From: an uncultured Flavobacteriales bacterium
GTDB taxonomy: Bacteria; Bacteroidota; Bacteroidia; Flavobacteriales_D; Crocinitomicaceae
Direction of reading: 5' to 3'
Assembly: GCA_905479845.1 (NCBI GenBank)
Contig: CAJQOB010000050.1
Coordinates: 1 to 21,961 of the forward strand
DNA length: 21,961 bases
Shown one piece after another: positions 6,683 through 15,168 of the stretch (positions are counted from its first letter, which is position 1; every line of letters begins with the position of its first letter). A program made the position numbers and the translations under genes. The notes beneath the pieces are model-generated. The model worked only from the letters and a program-made list of their open reading frames with translations. It did no database searches and was not told the origin of the DNA.

Positions 6683-9214
6683 ATGAAAATCCTTGCCACA
6701 ACGCCAAGCCTATGGTGTTTCCTAATAACCATCCTTATTTCTGGTTACGCCACCGGACAAGATTACTCTGAGAAGTACTTAATATCGGATGGACTCCCGA
6801 GTCAAGAAATTTATGATATCCACCAAGATAAGAATGGAGTTTTGTGGATAGCATCAGATCGTGGGATTGCATCATTTAATGGGAGTAATTTTACTTCTTA
6901 CGGGATGATCGATGGTTTTCCCAGTAATATGGTGTTCGAATTTTTTGAACAACCAGATGGAACGATTTGGTGTACAACAAGAGAAAATGAACTTTTCTTT
7001 TTTCACCCAGATACCTTAGAATTTCAAAACTATAAGTACAATCACGTTTTGTTAGAGTTCTGGAGAGAGTTCAGGAAGCTAGAGCCTCGAGCATTGGTTG
7101 TGAGCGATGACGGCGGTATAAAATACCGCAGCCTCTGGAAACCAGAAGTTGTCCGTGTTTCAGCTGAAGGAAAACTCTTATATAAGTATGGGAGTAATGA
7201 TGAGTTAAAAGGAATATATCCATTGACAATTAAACGTGATGAAACTGGTTATCCGTATGTATATTCAGGGGCCAAACCAGATGAATTGTATAAAAAGGGG
7301 TTCGGAAGAGGGAATCGTCAGCACTTATTGGAACTGGAAAATACTTATGTATGGCTTACCGAATTTGGGTATCAAATTCTACTTAAGAACAACCTTGAGG
7401 TGATTGAATATCAATATCTTGGAAAAGAGGCAAAAATACTTAATTCAGGAACCTGCAAAGAGGGTTTTTGGATTGGTTTAGTCCATGGTGGTGTGCAGGT
7501 ATTTGATGAAAAAGGAAACTTGAAAAAGCACATGGCTAAGGAATATAGCGTTACTACTTATTTCGAAGATTCCGATAGGGGGATTTGGTTAGGGACCCAT
7601 GGAACAGGTCTTTTGTACTATGCTGAGAGTAATTTAAAAGTACTTCAGCCAAGTTTACACACTAAGGTTTACTCGCTCAGTATAGACAGGAATGATCACC
7701 TCATGTACATGACGAATGATCACAATCAGGTGAAAGTCGACCGGTATTTAAATTATGTGTCAAGTGAGAAGGTGAATTGGAATAAAAGCTTGGGACAGTA
7801 TTTTTTTTCCACTAATACCTTTTATGATAATCCGCCTGAAGAGCTCGAAGTTAAAGGAAGGATTATGAGATACCCTGACGATAGACATTCTCCACCGCTT
7901 TTTGTGTTCGGTAGTGGTGTTTATGACGAAGATCTTAAGCTTATTCTTTCCAATACTGGTGATGAGGGATTGATTTCTGACGCAGAATATTCAGGAAACT
8001 CTGTAATTATAGCGTTAGGTGAGAAAATCATTAAAGTTGATCGATCCGGAAAAATTATAAGCAAGAAGGATTTAGGAGCAGAGGTTAATGATCTCGATGT
8101 TGGAAGTGATGGTATGATCTATTGTGCTACCAGATGGAAGGGGGTTATCGTCTTGAATCAAAATTTACAAATTGTATCAAAAATAAATACCTCCACTGGT
8201 ACGCTAGGCAACTATGCATTTGAAGTGCTATTGAATGACGCTGTTCTCTGGATTGGATCTGAAAATGGCTTGTCTAAGGCAACGAAAGGATTGAATAACA
8301 ATTGGAAGATAGAAAATTTGGGAGTAAGAGAAGGGCTGCCAGATTTGAGGGTTTATGATATTGAAATTGTCAATGGAAGGGTGTATTTGGCGACCAGGGA
8401 AGGGATTACCTATTTTGAGAAAAAGGACTGGAAAAAGGTTATTAAGGAGGAGATTAAACTTCATTTCAAGAAGACGAAACTTTCAGTGAATGGAATTCAG
8501 AGAGAGGATTTGCTGGATTTGGCTTACAACGAAAACCAGATTCAAATAGGGTATGAGCTCGTTACCTTTGCAAATTCCAGAAAATTGAATTTCAGGTATA
8601 AATTGATAGGATTTGACAATACTTGGAGAATTACTTCTGAGAGAAAAGTGATATACCATTCTCTGCCTCCTGGAAGTTACGAGTTTGTTATTCAACCCAT
8701 AATTAACGGGAACCCGAGAGGAGCGAAACTAAAAGAGAAAATCGAGATTCATCCTGCTTTTTACAATGAATGGTGGTTCCATTTGACCATCTGGAGCACA
8801 GTGATATTTATCATTTGGCTGTTTTTTAAGTATCGAATTTTAAAGTATAACAGAGGAGTTATTCAGGAGATTTTGCGGCAGATCATGCGCAGGATGAGAC
8901 CAGCGTCAAATGAGTTCATCATACGTAGTAATGGAAAAGATATACGCATCATTTCAGAAGAAATAATCTACGTTGAATCGAGTAGTAACTACATAACGAT
9001 ATACACCGAGAAAGGCCGACATATTGTGCGACACAAAATTTCAGAATTTACAGATATCGTTCCCGACCCGATTGAATACCTGCGGATTAAGCGTTCGATT
9101 ATTATTCGAATAGATAAGGTGACGGCAAAAGGAGTGAACTCAGTAATTGTCGGAGATGAGGAATTCAAAGTTGGGAAAACATATCTCGAGAACTTAAAGA
9201 AGATTGAGCTATAA
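6683..9214 (+). CDS. Membrane-bound one-component regulator: propeller, Y_Y_Y, TM, LytTR
   Basis: An 843-residue protein from ATG 6683, which starts the signal sequence MKILATTPSLWCFLITILI; an ATG-like frame start at 6653 would add 10 residues. After the signal, residues about 25-600 contain repeated propeller motifs of the two-component-regulator type (ISDGLPSQEIYDIHQDKNG, GVLWIASDRGIASFNG, GIWLGTHGTGLLYY, LWIGSENGLSKATKG). A Y_Y_Y domain follows at about 618-695 (RYKLIGFDNTWR, LPPGSYEF). One membrane helix lies at about 698-717, then a short basic linker, and a LytTR DNA-binding domain at about 743-840 (IIYVESSSNYITIYT, YLRIKRSIIIRIDKV). There is no histidine kinase or receiver domain, so an outside signal would be passed straight through the membrane to DNA. 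Ligand and targets are unknown; the divergent T9SS gene and its own promoter are natural candidates. Confidence 0.9.
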   Translation: MKILATTPSLWCFLITILISGYATGQDYSEKYLISDGLPSQEIYDIHQDKNGVLWIASDRGIASFNGSNFTSYGMIDGFPSNMVFEFFEQPDGTIWCTTRENELFFFHPDTLEFQNYKYNHVLLEFWREFRKLEPRALVVSDDGGIKYRSLWKPEVVRVSAEGKLLYKYGSNDELKGIYPLTIKRDETGYPYVYSGAKPDELYKKGFGRGNRQHLLELENTYVWLTEFGYQILLKNNLEVIEYQYLGKEAKILNSGTCKEGFWIGLVHGGVQVFDEKGNLKKHMAKEYSVTTYFEDSDRGIWLGTHGTGLLYYAESNLKVLQPSLHTKVYSLSIDRNDHLMYMTNDHNQVKVDRYLNYVSSEKVNWNKSLGQYFFSTNTFYDNPPEELEVKGRIMRYPDDRHSPPLFVFGSGVYDEDLKLILSNTGDEGLISDAEYSGNSVIIALGEKIIKVDRSGKIISKKDLGAEVNDLDVGSDGMIYCATRWKGVIVLNQNLQIVSKINTSTGTLGNYAFEVLLNDAVLWIGSENGLSKATKGLNNNWKIENLGVREGLPDLRVYDIEIVNGRVYLATREGITYFEKKDWKKVIKEEIKLHFKKTKLSVNGIQREDLLDLAYNENQIQIGYELVTFANSRKLNFRYKLIGFDNTWRITSERKVIYHSLPPGSYEFVIQPIINGNPRGAKLKEKIEIHPAFYNEWWFHLTIWSTVIFIIWLFFKYRILKYNRGVIQEILRQIMRRMRPASNEFIIRSNGKDIRIISEEIIYVESSSNYITIYTEKGRHIVRHKISEFTDIVPDPIEYLRIKRSIIIRIDKVTAKGVNSVIVGDEEFKVGKTYLENLKKIEL

Positions 9215-9217
9215 CGA

Positions 9218-10660
9218 TTAACGTTTTCTAAATAAAAACACTTCGTTTTCTTCTAATATCGTTTCCCATTCCGAATGCCGTTTTAGTCGCTCAATTTCCT
9301 TTGTCAAATCTTCAGTTTGCAATGGATAAGGATATTCCTTAGATGAAATTAGTATGTATTCCGCGCTTTTCACAAAAGGAAACATAAACACGTCGTCTCT
9401 TAAGGCAACATGAGGCAAGTAGGGGTTTTGAGCGCAAACTGCCGCGTCTTTAGGAATCATTTCGATAGCCTCTCGGACAGCTGAAATGTTGTAATCTCTG
9501 GAGTAACGTCCTCCTTTGTAAAACTGAACGTTGCTTTCTTCAACATGATCAAAAGGCTGATCGATAACTCGAATAGAGCAGACGAAGGAAAGAACAACAA
9601 CTCCCCAAAACCAGTATTTCTTGAGTTTCTCAGTTTCTATGGATTGAATGATTTCAAACACGCCAATCGCTATAATAGGAGCGAATTCTATTGAATATTG
9701 AGCTCCAGTACTCCACGTCATTGGTTGATCGTGAAAAAACTTTTGAAAGTAAATCGGAGCCAACATTATTAAATACGCCGGCCTTCGAATTAGAATTGCC
9801 ACTCCAGAAATCAATAGAATAATATGCGATTCAACTTTCACACCATCAAATCCAGAATCAGAAAGATGATTCGTAAAGAAGATTTCCAGAGAATCGATTG
9901 GGTGCGCAATCAAATGGATAAACGCTTCTGACATGGATTCACCCAAACTTTCATAGGCAAAGTGCAAATATTCGCCTTCAACAGAAAGGGACGGCATGAG
10001 TACTTTAATCACTAGCAGGAAATAGCAAAAGGAGGCAAAAGAGAAACCCAGTAGGATCAGCGATGATTTTCTGTCTTTACGATAAATAAAGGCTAAACCT
10101 AAGGTTAAGAAGGTCATCCAGAACGCCATGTTTTCTTTGCCAATCCAGATGAAAAATAGTACAAATGAAGTGGCAACAAATCGCTTCTCTCTAACAAAGT
10201 AAAATAGCCAGGGGACCGCCATCGCGCCAATCACGTTACTATGATAATCATAACTGAGAGCAGAGAAAACTCCGAAGTAACTTAAAAAGAAGAAAGTCGC
10301 CAACATTGCAACTCGAGGTTGATCCTTGAAATAAGTATGAACACCTTTCGCGCCAACAAGAATGGCTGCAATTTGAATAACAAGTAAGGTCCAGCTTCCA
10401 AAAAGATAAACGAGCGGGGAGAAGAGAATCAGATAAAGATCAAAGTGATCAGCCAAGGCCAACTCTTTGGTGTCCCAAATCATGTCCATATTCGCCATCG
10501 ATCCATGCGCGTAGTCGTACATCGCATTGGTGTATAGCCCTAAATCTAATCCGTAAGTACGAAAGCAAAGATGATTCACAAAGGAAATCAATGCGTACAC
10601 AATCACGAATCCGAAGATCATCCAAGTGAATGAGGATATACGAAATCGATTTTTTAGCAA
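9218..10660 (-). CDS. DUF2079 polytopic membrane protein, GT-C-like
   Basis: A 480-residue protein with about ten hydrophobic segments over its first 360 residues and a soluble C-terminal part of about 110. The N-terminal pattern YGLDLGLYTNAMYDYAHG (36-53) followed by ADHFDLYLILFSPLVYLFG (70-88) is that of DUF2079, a family resembling GT-C glycosyltransferases, in which acidic residues of the first outer loop (here D39 and D71) would be catalytic. A role in transferring a lipid-linked sugar outside the inner membrane is therefore possible but not shown. It is the last gene of the rho operon, 47 bases after the DUF4199 gene. Its stop codon lies only three bases from that of the convergent LytTR regulator, leaving no room for a terminator. 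Confidence 0.85.
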   Translation of the reverse strand: MLKNRFRISSFTWMIFGFVIVYALISFVNHLCFRTYGLDLGLYTNAMYDYAHGSMANMDMIWDTKELALADHFDLYLILFSPLVYLFGSWTLLVIQIAAILVGAKGVHTYFKDQPRVAMLATFFFLSYFGVFSALSYDYHSNVIGAMAVPWLFYFVREKRFVATSFVLFFIWIGKENMAFWMTFLTLGLAFIYRKDRKSSLILLGFSFASFCYFLLVIKVLMPSLSVEGEYLHFAYESLGESMSEAFIHLIAHPIDSLEIFFTNHLSDSGFDGVKVESHIILLISGVAILIRRPAYLIMLAPIYFQKFFHDQPMTWSTGAQYSIEFAPIIAIGVFEIIQSIETEKLKKYWFWGVVVLSFVCSIRVIDQPFDHVEESNVQFYKGGRYSRDYNISAVREAIEMIPKDAAVCAQNPYLPHVALRDDVFMFPFVKSAEYILISSKEYPYPLQTEDLTKEIERLKRHSEWETILEENEVFLFRKR

Positions 10661-10707
10661 GGGTGATTAATTTTAATCAGCATACCTCAAAGCTAAGAAA
10701 ATGTTAG

Positions 10708-11295
10708 TTAGCGCTGACGTTCAGGAGGGGGAGGAGCTTGCCTAAAAATAAGCTTCCTATAAATGATCGTGATGAAAATACTGTTGAACGTCGCTAAAAT
10801 CAACATTCCGAGCAAACTAATCGTTGTAACGGCCTGTGGGCTATACATCGCTTCTTGGTTCGAAATAATACTTTCTCGAATTTCTTCGACTGACATTACT
10901 TCAAATTCAGCATTCGAATCACGCATCTTTTGTAAATCGTCAGGATCATCGAGTAATTTCTCCAGTTGCATTGCTGCTTCTGAGCGCTGATGTTGGTTGT
11001 ATTCAGGATCAATCTTCGTGTAATAAAAGTACAGGAAAACACTCACAATGATGATGTACGGAACTCCTGCAGAGAGTCCGTTTTTAATGTCACCAAGAGC
11101 ATTCGTATATTCCTTTTCTGCGCTTTTGTGAAGGTAAAGTCCAATTGAAATCGCTAACAGTAAACACAAAATGTTTGTCAGAATCGGAACAGTTAAATCA
11201 TATCGTGAAGCACCAACCTGTGTTGCAAATAGAACCATTTTAAGCCCTATCCAAATAGCAGCGAAAAGAAGACCGATTTTAACCGTGATTCTCAT
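10708..11295 (-). CDS. DUF4199 family membrane protein
   Basis: A 195-residue protein with four hydrophobic segments at about 5-25, 37-54, 78-93 and 156-178. A charged, probably cytoplasmic or periplasmic helix (KIDPEYNQHQRSEAAMQLEK onward) lies between segments three and four. The arrangement and the segment AGVPYIIIVSVFLYFYY match DUF4199, a Bacteroidota family of unknown function. The tail is Pro-rich (APPPPERQR). It starts 10 bases after the rho stop, so it almost certainly shares the rho transcript. Confidence 0.8.
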   Translation of the reverse strand: MRITVKIGLLFAAIWIGLKMVLFATQVGASRYDLTVPILTNILCLLLAISIGLYLHKSAEKEYTNALGDIKNGLSAGVPYIIIVSVFLYFYYTKIDPEYNQHQRSEAAMQLEKLLDDPDDLQKMRDSNAEFEVMSVEEIRESIISNQEAMYSPQAVTTISLLGMLILATFNSIFITIIYRKLIFRQAPPPPERQR

Positions 11296-11305
11296 ACTTA
11301 CTAAC

Positions 11306-13018
11306 TTATCCGTTCATTGTCACCAAGAATTCTTCGTTCGAAAGTGTATTGCTCATACGATCCTTCAAGAATTCCATAGCTTCTACAGGGTTCATATCTG
11401 CAATGAACTTACGTAGTAACCAAACGCGCTGAAGAACATCTTTATCCATCAACAAGTCTTCACGACGAGTTCCTGAAGATGTAATGTCGATTGCTGGGTA
11501 GATTCTACGGTTCGAGATCTTACGATCCAATTGCAGCTCCATGTTACCAGTTCCTTTGAATTCCTCGAAGATAACTTCATCCATTTTCGATCCTGTTTCA
11601 GTCAATGCTGTTGCAAGGATAGAGAGTGAACCTCCGTTTTCAATCTTACGAGCAGCTCCGAAGAATCGTTTTGGTTTGTGCAATGCATTTGCATCAACCC
11701 CTCCAGAAAGTACTTTTCCAGAAGCAGGAGATACTGTGTTGTATGCACGAGCAAGACGTGTAATAGAATCGAGAAGAATACACACATCGTGTCCACACTC
11801 AACCATACGTTTCGCTTTCTCAAGAACCATGTTCGCTACTTTCACGTGGCGATCAGCTGGCTCATCAAACGTAGATGCAATTACTTCTGCATTTACCGAA
11901 CGTGCCATGTCCGTCACCTCCTCAGGACGCTCATCAATCAACAATACGATTAAGTAAGTCTCAGGATGGTTCGCTGCAATAGCGTTCGCAACATCTTTCA
12001 AAAGCATCGTTTTACCCGTTTTTGGCTGGGCAACGATCATTCCATGCTGTCCTTTTCCAATTGGAGCAAACAAGTCCATTACACGCGTTGAAAGTGTTTC
12101 TTGTTTATGTCCTGTTAAATTGAATTTTTCGTTCGGGAAAAGAGGAGTCAAGTATTGGAAAGGAACACGATCACGAATATATGAAGGCGTTCGACCATTA
12201 ATTGATTCAACTTTCACCAATGGGAAGAACTTCTCTCCCTCACGAGGAGGACGAATAGATCCCATTACTGTATCTCCTGTTTTCAAACCAAACAATTTGA
12301 CTTGACTTTGAGATACATAAATATCATCTGGTGAAGGAAGGTAGTTGTAATCAGAAGATCGCAAGAAACCGTATCCATCTTGCATTATTTCCAATACACC
12401 TTCAGCGTCAACAATACCTACGAGACTATACTTTTCTTCATCTTCTTTAGATGGACGATTGTCTCTATGATTATTGTTGTGGTTTCTATTTTGATTCCCC
12501 TTGTTATTATTGTTTCGACGGTTGTTGTCTTGTCGATTTTGAGGATTTCGATCTCGTTTTTCGCGATTGTCGTTTCTCCCCTCTTTTTTATCACCTTGAT
12601 TTTGGTTGTCCTTCTTTTCTCCTTGGTTTTCTCTAGCCTTAGCCGCTAAATCAATTCCTTTTGAAGGTTTCTCCTTGATTTGAGTTGGTTTCTCTTCCTT
12701 TTTATCCTCGCTTGGTTTCTCGTTATTCGCAGCTTCAGGTTTCTTTTCTGCACTAGGAGCTTCTTTAGCAGCACTAGGAGTTTCCTCAGTTTTGAATAAA
12801 CTTGGCTGCTCTTTTGCCTCTTCTGGAATAGCGCGAACTCTTTTTCGCTTACGTGCAGGTTTTGCTTCCTTTTCTTTCGGAGCATTTGATTTTCCTGAGT
12901 TAGCGATAGCATCGACTAAATCGGCTTTCTTCATTTTTTCAAAACCTTCAATTCCGATGGCCTTTGCAAGTATTCTTAATTCAGGCAGCTTGTTGCTTTG
13001 CAATTCTGTTTTATCCAT
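11306..13018 (-). CDS. rho: Transcription termination factor Rho with disordered insert
   Basis: Rho is the hexameric RNA helicase that loads on unstructured RNA and ends transcription. The 570-residue protein is much longer than E. coli Rho (419). Residues 1-40 form the SAP-like Rho N-terminal domain. Residues about 41-192 are low-complexity: first Lys/Glu/Pro/Ala-rich, then Asn/Arg/Gln/Lys/Asp-rich with poly-Asn runs, and surely disordered. The cold-shock RNA-binding domain follows at about 197-272 (DGYGFLR at 214-220). The ATPase has Walker A AQPKTGKT (330-337), Walker B CILLD (413-417), the Q-loop [20 protein letters not shown] and the C-terminal [15 protein letters not shown]. Both RNA sites and catalysis look intact. 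Bacteroides thetaiotaomicron Rho has a comparable disordered insert reported to drive condensate formation; the same is possible here. It is first in an operon with two membrane proteins. Confidence 0.97.
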   Translation of the reverse strand: MDKTELQSNKLPELRILAKAIGIEGFEKMKKADLVDAIANSGKSNAPKEKEAKPARKRKRVRAIPEEAKEQPSLFKTEETPSAAKEAPSAEKKPEAANNEKPSEDKKEEKPTQIKEKPSKGIDLAAKARENQGEKKDNQNQGDKKEGRNDNREKRDRNPQNRQDNNRRNNNNKGNQNRNHNNNHRDNRPSKEDEEKYSLVGIVDAEGVLEIMQDGYGFLRSSDYNYLPSPDDIYVSQSQVKLFGLKTGDTVMGSIRPPREGEKFFPLVKVESINGRTPSYIRDRVPFQYLTPLFPNEKFNLTGHKQETLSTRVMDLFAPIGKGQHGMIVAQPKTGKTMLLKDVANAIAANHPETYLIVLLIDERPEEVTDMARSVNAEVIASTFDEPADRHVKVANMVLEKAKRMVECGHDVCILLDSITRLARAYNTVSPASGKVLSGGVDANALHKPKRFFGAARKIENGGSLSILATALTETGSKMDEVIFEEFKGTGNMELQLDRKISNRRIYPAIDITSSGTRREDLLMDKDVLQRVWLLRKFIADMNPVEAMEFLKDRMSNTLSNEEFLVTMNG

Positions 13019-13305
13019 GGATAACTACTAAACGTGATAAATTGGGGGAAATATATTTATGAATGGAAATTTAATCCTTCGCACAAGATCATGTGCTTTT
13101 AACGGTACAATGATACAAATAATATACATTTATTCAAATTTGGGGCGTAAATAGTTGTGATTATTTTTGAACAGCCTTTACATGAGGTATTGAGACGCTT
13201 ATTTCTGAAGTAATTGACCATCTTTTTTCGTTTGTATTTATTTCATTCTCAATTCCCAAAAGGAATCCCACAATTTTTTTAGAAATTTGCCTTTCAAAAA
13301 ATACA
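13019..13305. other. Divergent intergenic region, rho and unknown gene
   Basis: This 287-base AT-rich gap must hold the rho promoter and leader (minus strand) and the promoter of the 13306 gene (plus strand). I found no exact TAnnTTTG match suitably placed for either. The nearest for the plus strand is GAAATTTG at 13282-13289, 16 bases before the ATG. Small inverted repeats (GCACA/TGTGC at 13081-13096, ATTCC/GGAAT near 13253-13267) are too short to call. No small gene or RNA was recognised. Confidence 0.4.
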
Positions 13306-13902
13306 ATGACCCAGGAAGAAGCAATTATCTATTTACCCGTCGATGAAGAGGATGATCTTCAGGATCTGTATGAAGAGAAATTGTTTGAGTTAAAGCAATT
13401 CTTTTTGAATCGATTTCCAATGTCTAAGCTAATTAATGCTCGTTTGGCAAAGTTTCAGAAAGTGGAGGAGGCCTTTGTTCTTCTTGGTGGGGCGGTGGAA
13501 GAAAGTGGAGATAGCTTGCTTGATATCGATTTGCCTCAATTCAATTCTATTCACGACCTATATATATGGTATAACCGTGAAAAAAATTCCCTGCGTCTTA
13601 GATTGTCATCTTCTCAATCCCATAACGAAGTGCGTTCAGTGCTCGAGGAATACTTGCGAGTTACTGCACACTATTCAACACACTGGCAGATTCCTCTTGA
13701 TGAGCAAGATACTGGAACGATAAAAATTGGAGTGGAACCAAACCCTATGGACATTCAATCAGCGTTAACGGAGCTCTCAACGGTTGAAAAACTGGATTCT
13801 AAACACATTTTAACGCTTCCCGACGAAAATAACCTCAAGTCAGAGGCGAAACGATTATCTTTGTGGCTAAATTTTGAATCCAATGAACAATCCATACGAT
13901 AA
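13306..13902 (+). CDS. Acidic cytoplasmic protein, unknown function
   Basis: A 198-residue protein, acidic at its start (DEEDDLQDLYEEK), with no signal peptide, membrane helix, Cys cluster or nucleotide-binding motif. It appears mixed helical, with a likely structured core around NSIHDLYIWYNREKNSLRLR (81-100) and an amphipathic helix EVRSVLEEYLRVTAHY. I do not recognise the family. Its 3' end overlaps the DUF493 gene by 20 bases and the next gene follows two bases later, so the three are almost certainly one operon. ATG 13306 is preceded by an AT-rich leader without a Shine-Dalgarno sequence, normal for Bacteroidota. Confidence 0.75.
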   Translation: MTQEEAIIYLPVDEEDDLQDLYEEKLFELKQFFLNRFPMSKLINARLAKFQKVEEAFVLLGGAVEESGDSLLDIDLPQFNSIHDLYIWYNREKNSLRLRLSSSQSHNEVRSVLEEYLRVTAHYSTHWQIPLDEQDTGTIKIGVEPNPMDIQSALTELSTVEKLDSKHILTLPDENNLKSEAKRLSLWLNFESNEQSIR

Positions 13903-14149
13903 ATTGAAGATCCAATTGGAACTTCAAGAATGGCCAAATGTTTATTTGTTCAAATTTATAGTTCCGAATGAAAGTGAAAAAATTGCTCTGACAACGTCAT
14001 TGTTTGATGATAGCGCAGAACTCAATTTACGAGAATCTTCGAAAGGAACTTATATGAGCGTTAGTGCAAAAGAATTGATGATGGATGTCGATTCTATAAT
14101 TGAAAAATATAACCGCACTTCGGAAATAGAAGGGCTAGTAGCATTGTAA
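13883..14149 (+). CDS. DUF493 (YbeD-like) family protein
   Basis: An 88-residue protein matching the small ACT-like alpha/beta DUF493/YbeD family: WPNVYLFKFIVPNESEK, a central acidic SLFDDSAELNLRESSKG, YMSVSAKELMMDVDSIIEKY, and a final EGLVAL. YbeD in E. coli lies beside lipB, but its job is unclear; a ligand-binding regulatory role is commonly supposed. The start is ATG 13883 (MNNPYDKLK); an in-frame TTG at 13874 would add three residues. It overlaps the end of the 13306 gene and is followed two bases later by the 14152 gene. Confidence 0.85.
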   Translation: MNNPYDKLKIQLELQEWPNVYLFKFIVPNESEKIALTTSLFDDSAELNLRESSKGTYMSVSAKELMMDVDSIIEKYNRTSEIEGLVAL

Positions 14150-14151
14150 AT

Positions 14152-14553
14152 ATGATTTTAGCAGGATTCGAATTTGACAGCACCACAATAATTTACATTT
14201 TATGTGTAACACTGGGGATTTTGGTAGTAGCCATTGGTTACCGCCAATTGTTGAGGTATCTTGGAAAGGGTACGCCGCCGAAAGAAGATTATTGTGTTTT
14301 GTATGGGCTTGAGAAGGATCCAGCCCAAGGAGAATTAGAGTTCTATTTCACTTCTGAAATACCGAAATCTGTGACTTTGAATATTTTAGACGAAGAGATG
14401 AACTTCTTAAAGGAAGTGTCTACCATCGATTGTCACAAAGGAGGAAACATTGTACGGTATGATTCAGCCGAAATACCTAATGGAAACTACTTCTATTGTT
14501 TACAGACGGAGAATCAAAAGACGATGAAAAAAATGCGCATTCAAAATGGTTAG
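14152..14553 (+). CDS. Membrane-anchored small beta-domain protein
   Basis: A 133-residue protein with one hydrophobic helix at about 12-31, then a soluble domain of about 85 residues (47-131). The domain looks all-beta: GELEFYFTSEIPKSVTLNIL, DEEMNFLKEV, a central GGNIVRYD, and IPNGNYFYCLQTENQKTMKKM. This order (strand, ILDEE turn, G-N-Y-F-Y-C-L strand, final K-K-M-R-I strand) resembles FlgD Ig-like and T9SS sorting domains, but there is no cleavable signal peptide and the hydrophobic helix is N-terminal. It would be bound to the inner membrane, orientation uncertain. Three cysteines (47, near 93, and in FYCLQ) lie in the domain. It is last in the 13306-14553 operon. No function can be assigned. 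Confidence 0.75.
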   Translation: MILAGFEFDSTTIIYILCVTLGILVVAIGYRQLLRYLGKGTPPKEDYCVLYGLEKDPAQGELEFYFTSEIPKSVTLNILDEEMNFLKEVSTIDCHKGGNIVRYDSAEIPNGNYFYCLQTENQKTMKKMRIQNG

Positions 14554-14693
14554 CATGACAAGATGACAGAAAGATTTTTATGGCAAAATTCTTGATGTTT
14601 TTGTATTAGAATTAAATTTATCCCGTCAAATAGAAGCCGATGCATAGCATCAAGAAGTAAAATTAAGGGTAGAACAAATAAAAAACAGAAAAT

Positions 14694-15011
14694 ATGGCAT
14701 TAGAAATAACAGATGCGAACTTTGAAGAATTAGTAATCAAGTCAGAAGTACCAGTAGTGGTAGATTTTTGGGCTGAGTGGTGTGGACCTTGTCGCATGTT
14801 GACTCCAATCATTGAGAAAATGGCTGGTGACTACGAAGGAAAAGCAGTAATTGGAAAAGTAAACGTTGACCAAAACCCAGGAGTTTCTGCGAAGTTTGGT
14901 GTGCGTAACATTCCTACAGTGTTGTTTGTTAAAGGAGGTGAGGTAGCTGATAAATCAGTTGGTGCAGTTCCAGAAGCAGCATTGACATCAAAATTGAACG
15001 CATTGCTCTAA
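14694..15011 (+). CDS. trxA: Thioredoxin
   Basis: A 105-residue cytoplasmic thioredoxin, the general protein disulfide reductant recharged by NADPH and thioredoxin reductase. The active site WCGPC has Cys30 and Cys33, the buried Asp is in VVVDFWAEW (Asp24), and the cis-proline is Pro74 in NIPTVLF. Length and fold are complete, with no signal peptide, so it is the cytoplasmic housekeeping type rather than a TlpA/ResA-like periplasmic one. It is monocistronic: 140 bases separate it from the preceding gene, and a terminator follows 25 bases after its stop. The leader contains a small hairpin (GATGC-ATA-GCATC at 14639-14651) of uncertain meaning. Confidence 0.97.
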   Translation: MALEITDANFEELVIKSEVPVVVDFWAEWCGPCRMLTPIIEKMAGDYEGKAVIGKVNVDQNPGVSAKFGVRNIPTVLFVKGGEVADKSVGAVPEAALTSKLNALL

Positions 15012-15036
15012 GCAAAACGATAAATCAAATTTCAGG

Positions 15037-15072
15037 AATCACCTTTCATTTAGTTGGAAGGTGATTTTTTTT
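15037..15072 (+). terminator. Intrinsic terminator of trxA
   Basis: A 9-bp stem AATCACCTT (15037-15045) pairs with AAGGTGATT (15058-15066) around a 12-base loop, and a run of eight T (15065-15072) follows. It lies 25 bases after the trxA stop. Confidence 0.88.
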
Positions 15073-15084
15073 GTTTTAACAACC

Positions 15085-15168
15085 AATCCAACCAATCCAA
15101 CCACCGCTGCAGGCAGCAGCGAAGCTAATCCAACCAACACAACCACGAAGCGAATCCAAAAATCCAAC
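15085..15168. repeat. Short direct repeats AATCCAACC before a promoter
   Basis: AATCCAACC occurs exactly at 15085-15093, 15094-15102 and 15127-15135, with partial copies at 15153 (AATCCAAAA) and 15161 (AATCCAAC). A small palindromic hairpin GCTGC-AG-GCAGC (15106-15117) and two GAAGC boxes (about 15121 and 15147) lie between them. The cluster ends exactly where the TATCTTTG promoter box begins. Confidence 0.7.

Noticed and set aside
11541..11957. Plus-strand 138-codon ORF inside rho
   Set aside because: Antisense shadow of the conserved Rho ATPase domain; no start context or motif.
14639..14651. GATGC-ATA-GCATC hairpin in the trxA leader as riboswitch or thermosensor
   Set aside because: Only five base pairs, with no conserved riboswitch elements around it.
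15106..15117. GCTGC-AG-GCAGC as a terminator or attachment site
   Set aside because: No T-run, stem of five base pairs with a two-base loop that cannot form a stable hairpin; kept only as part of the repeat cluster.
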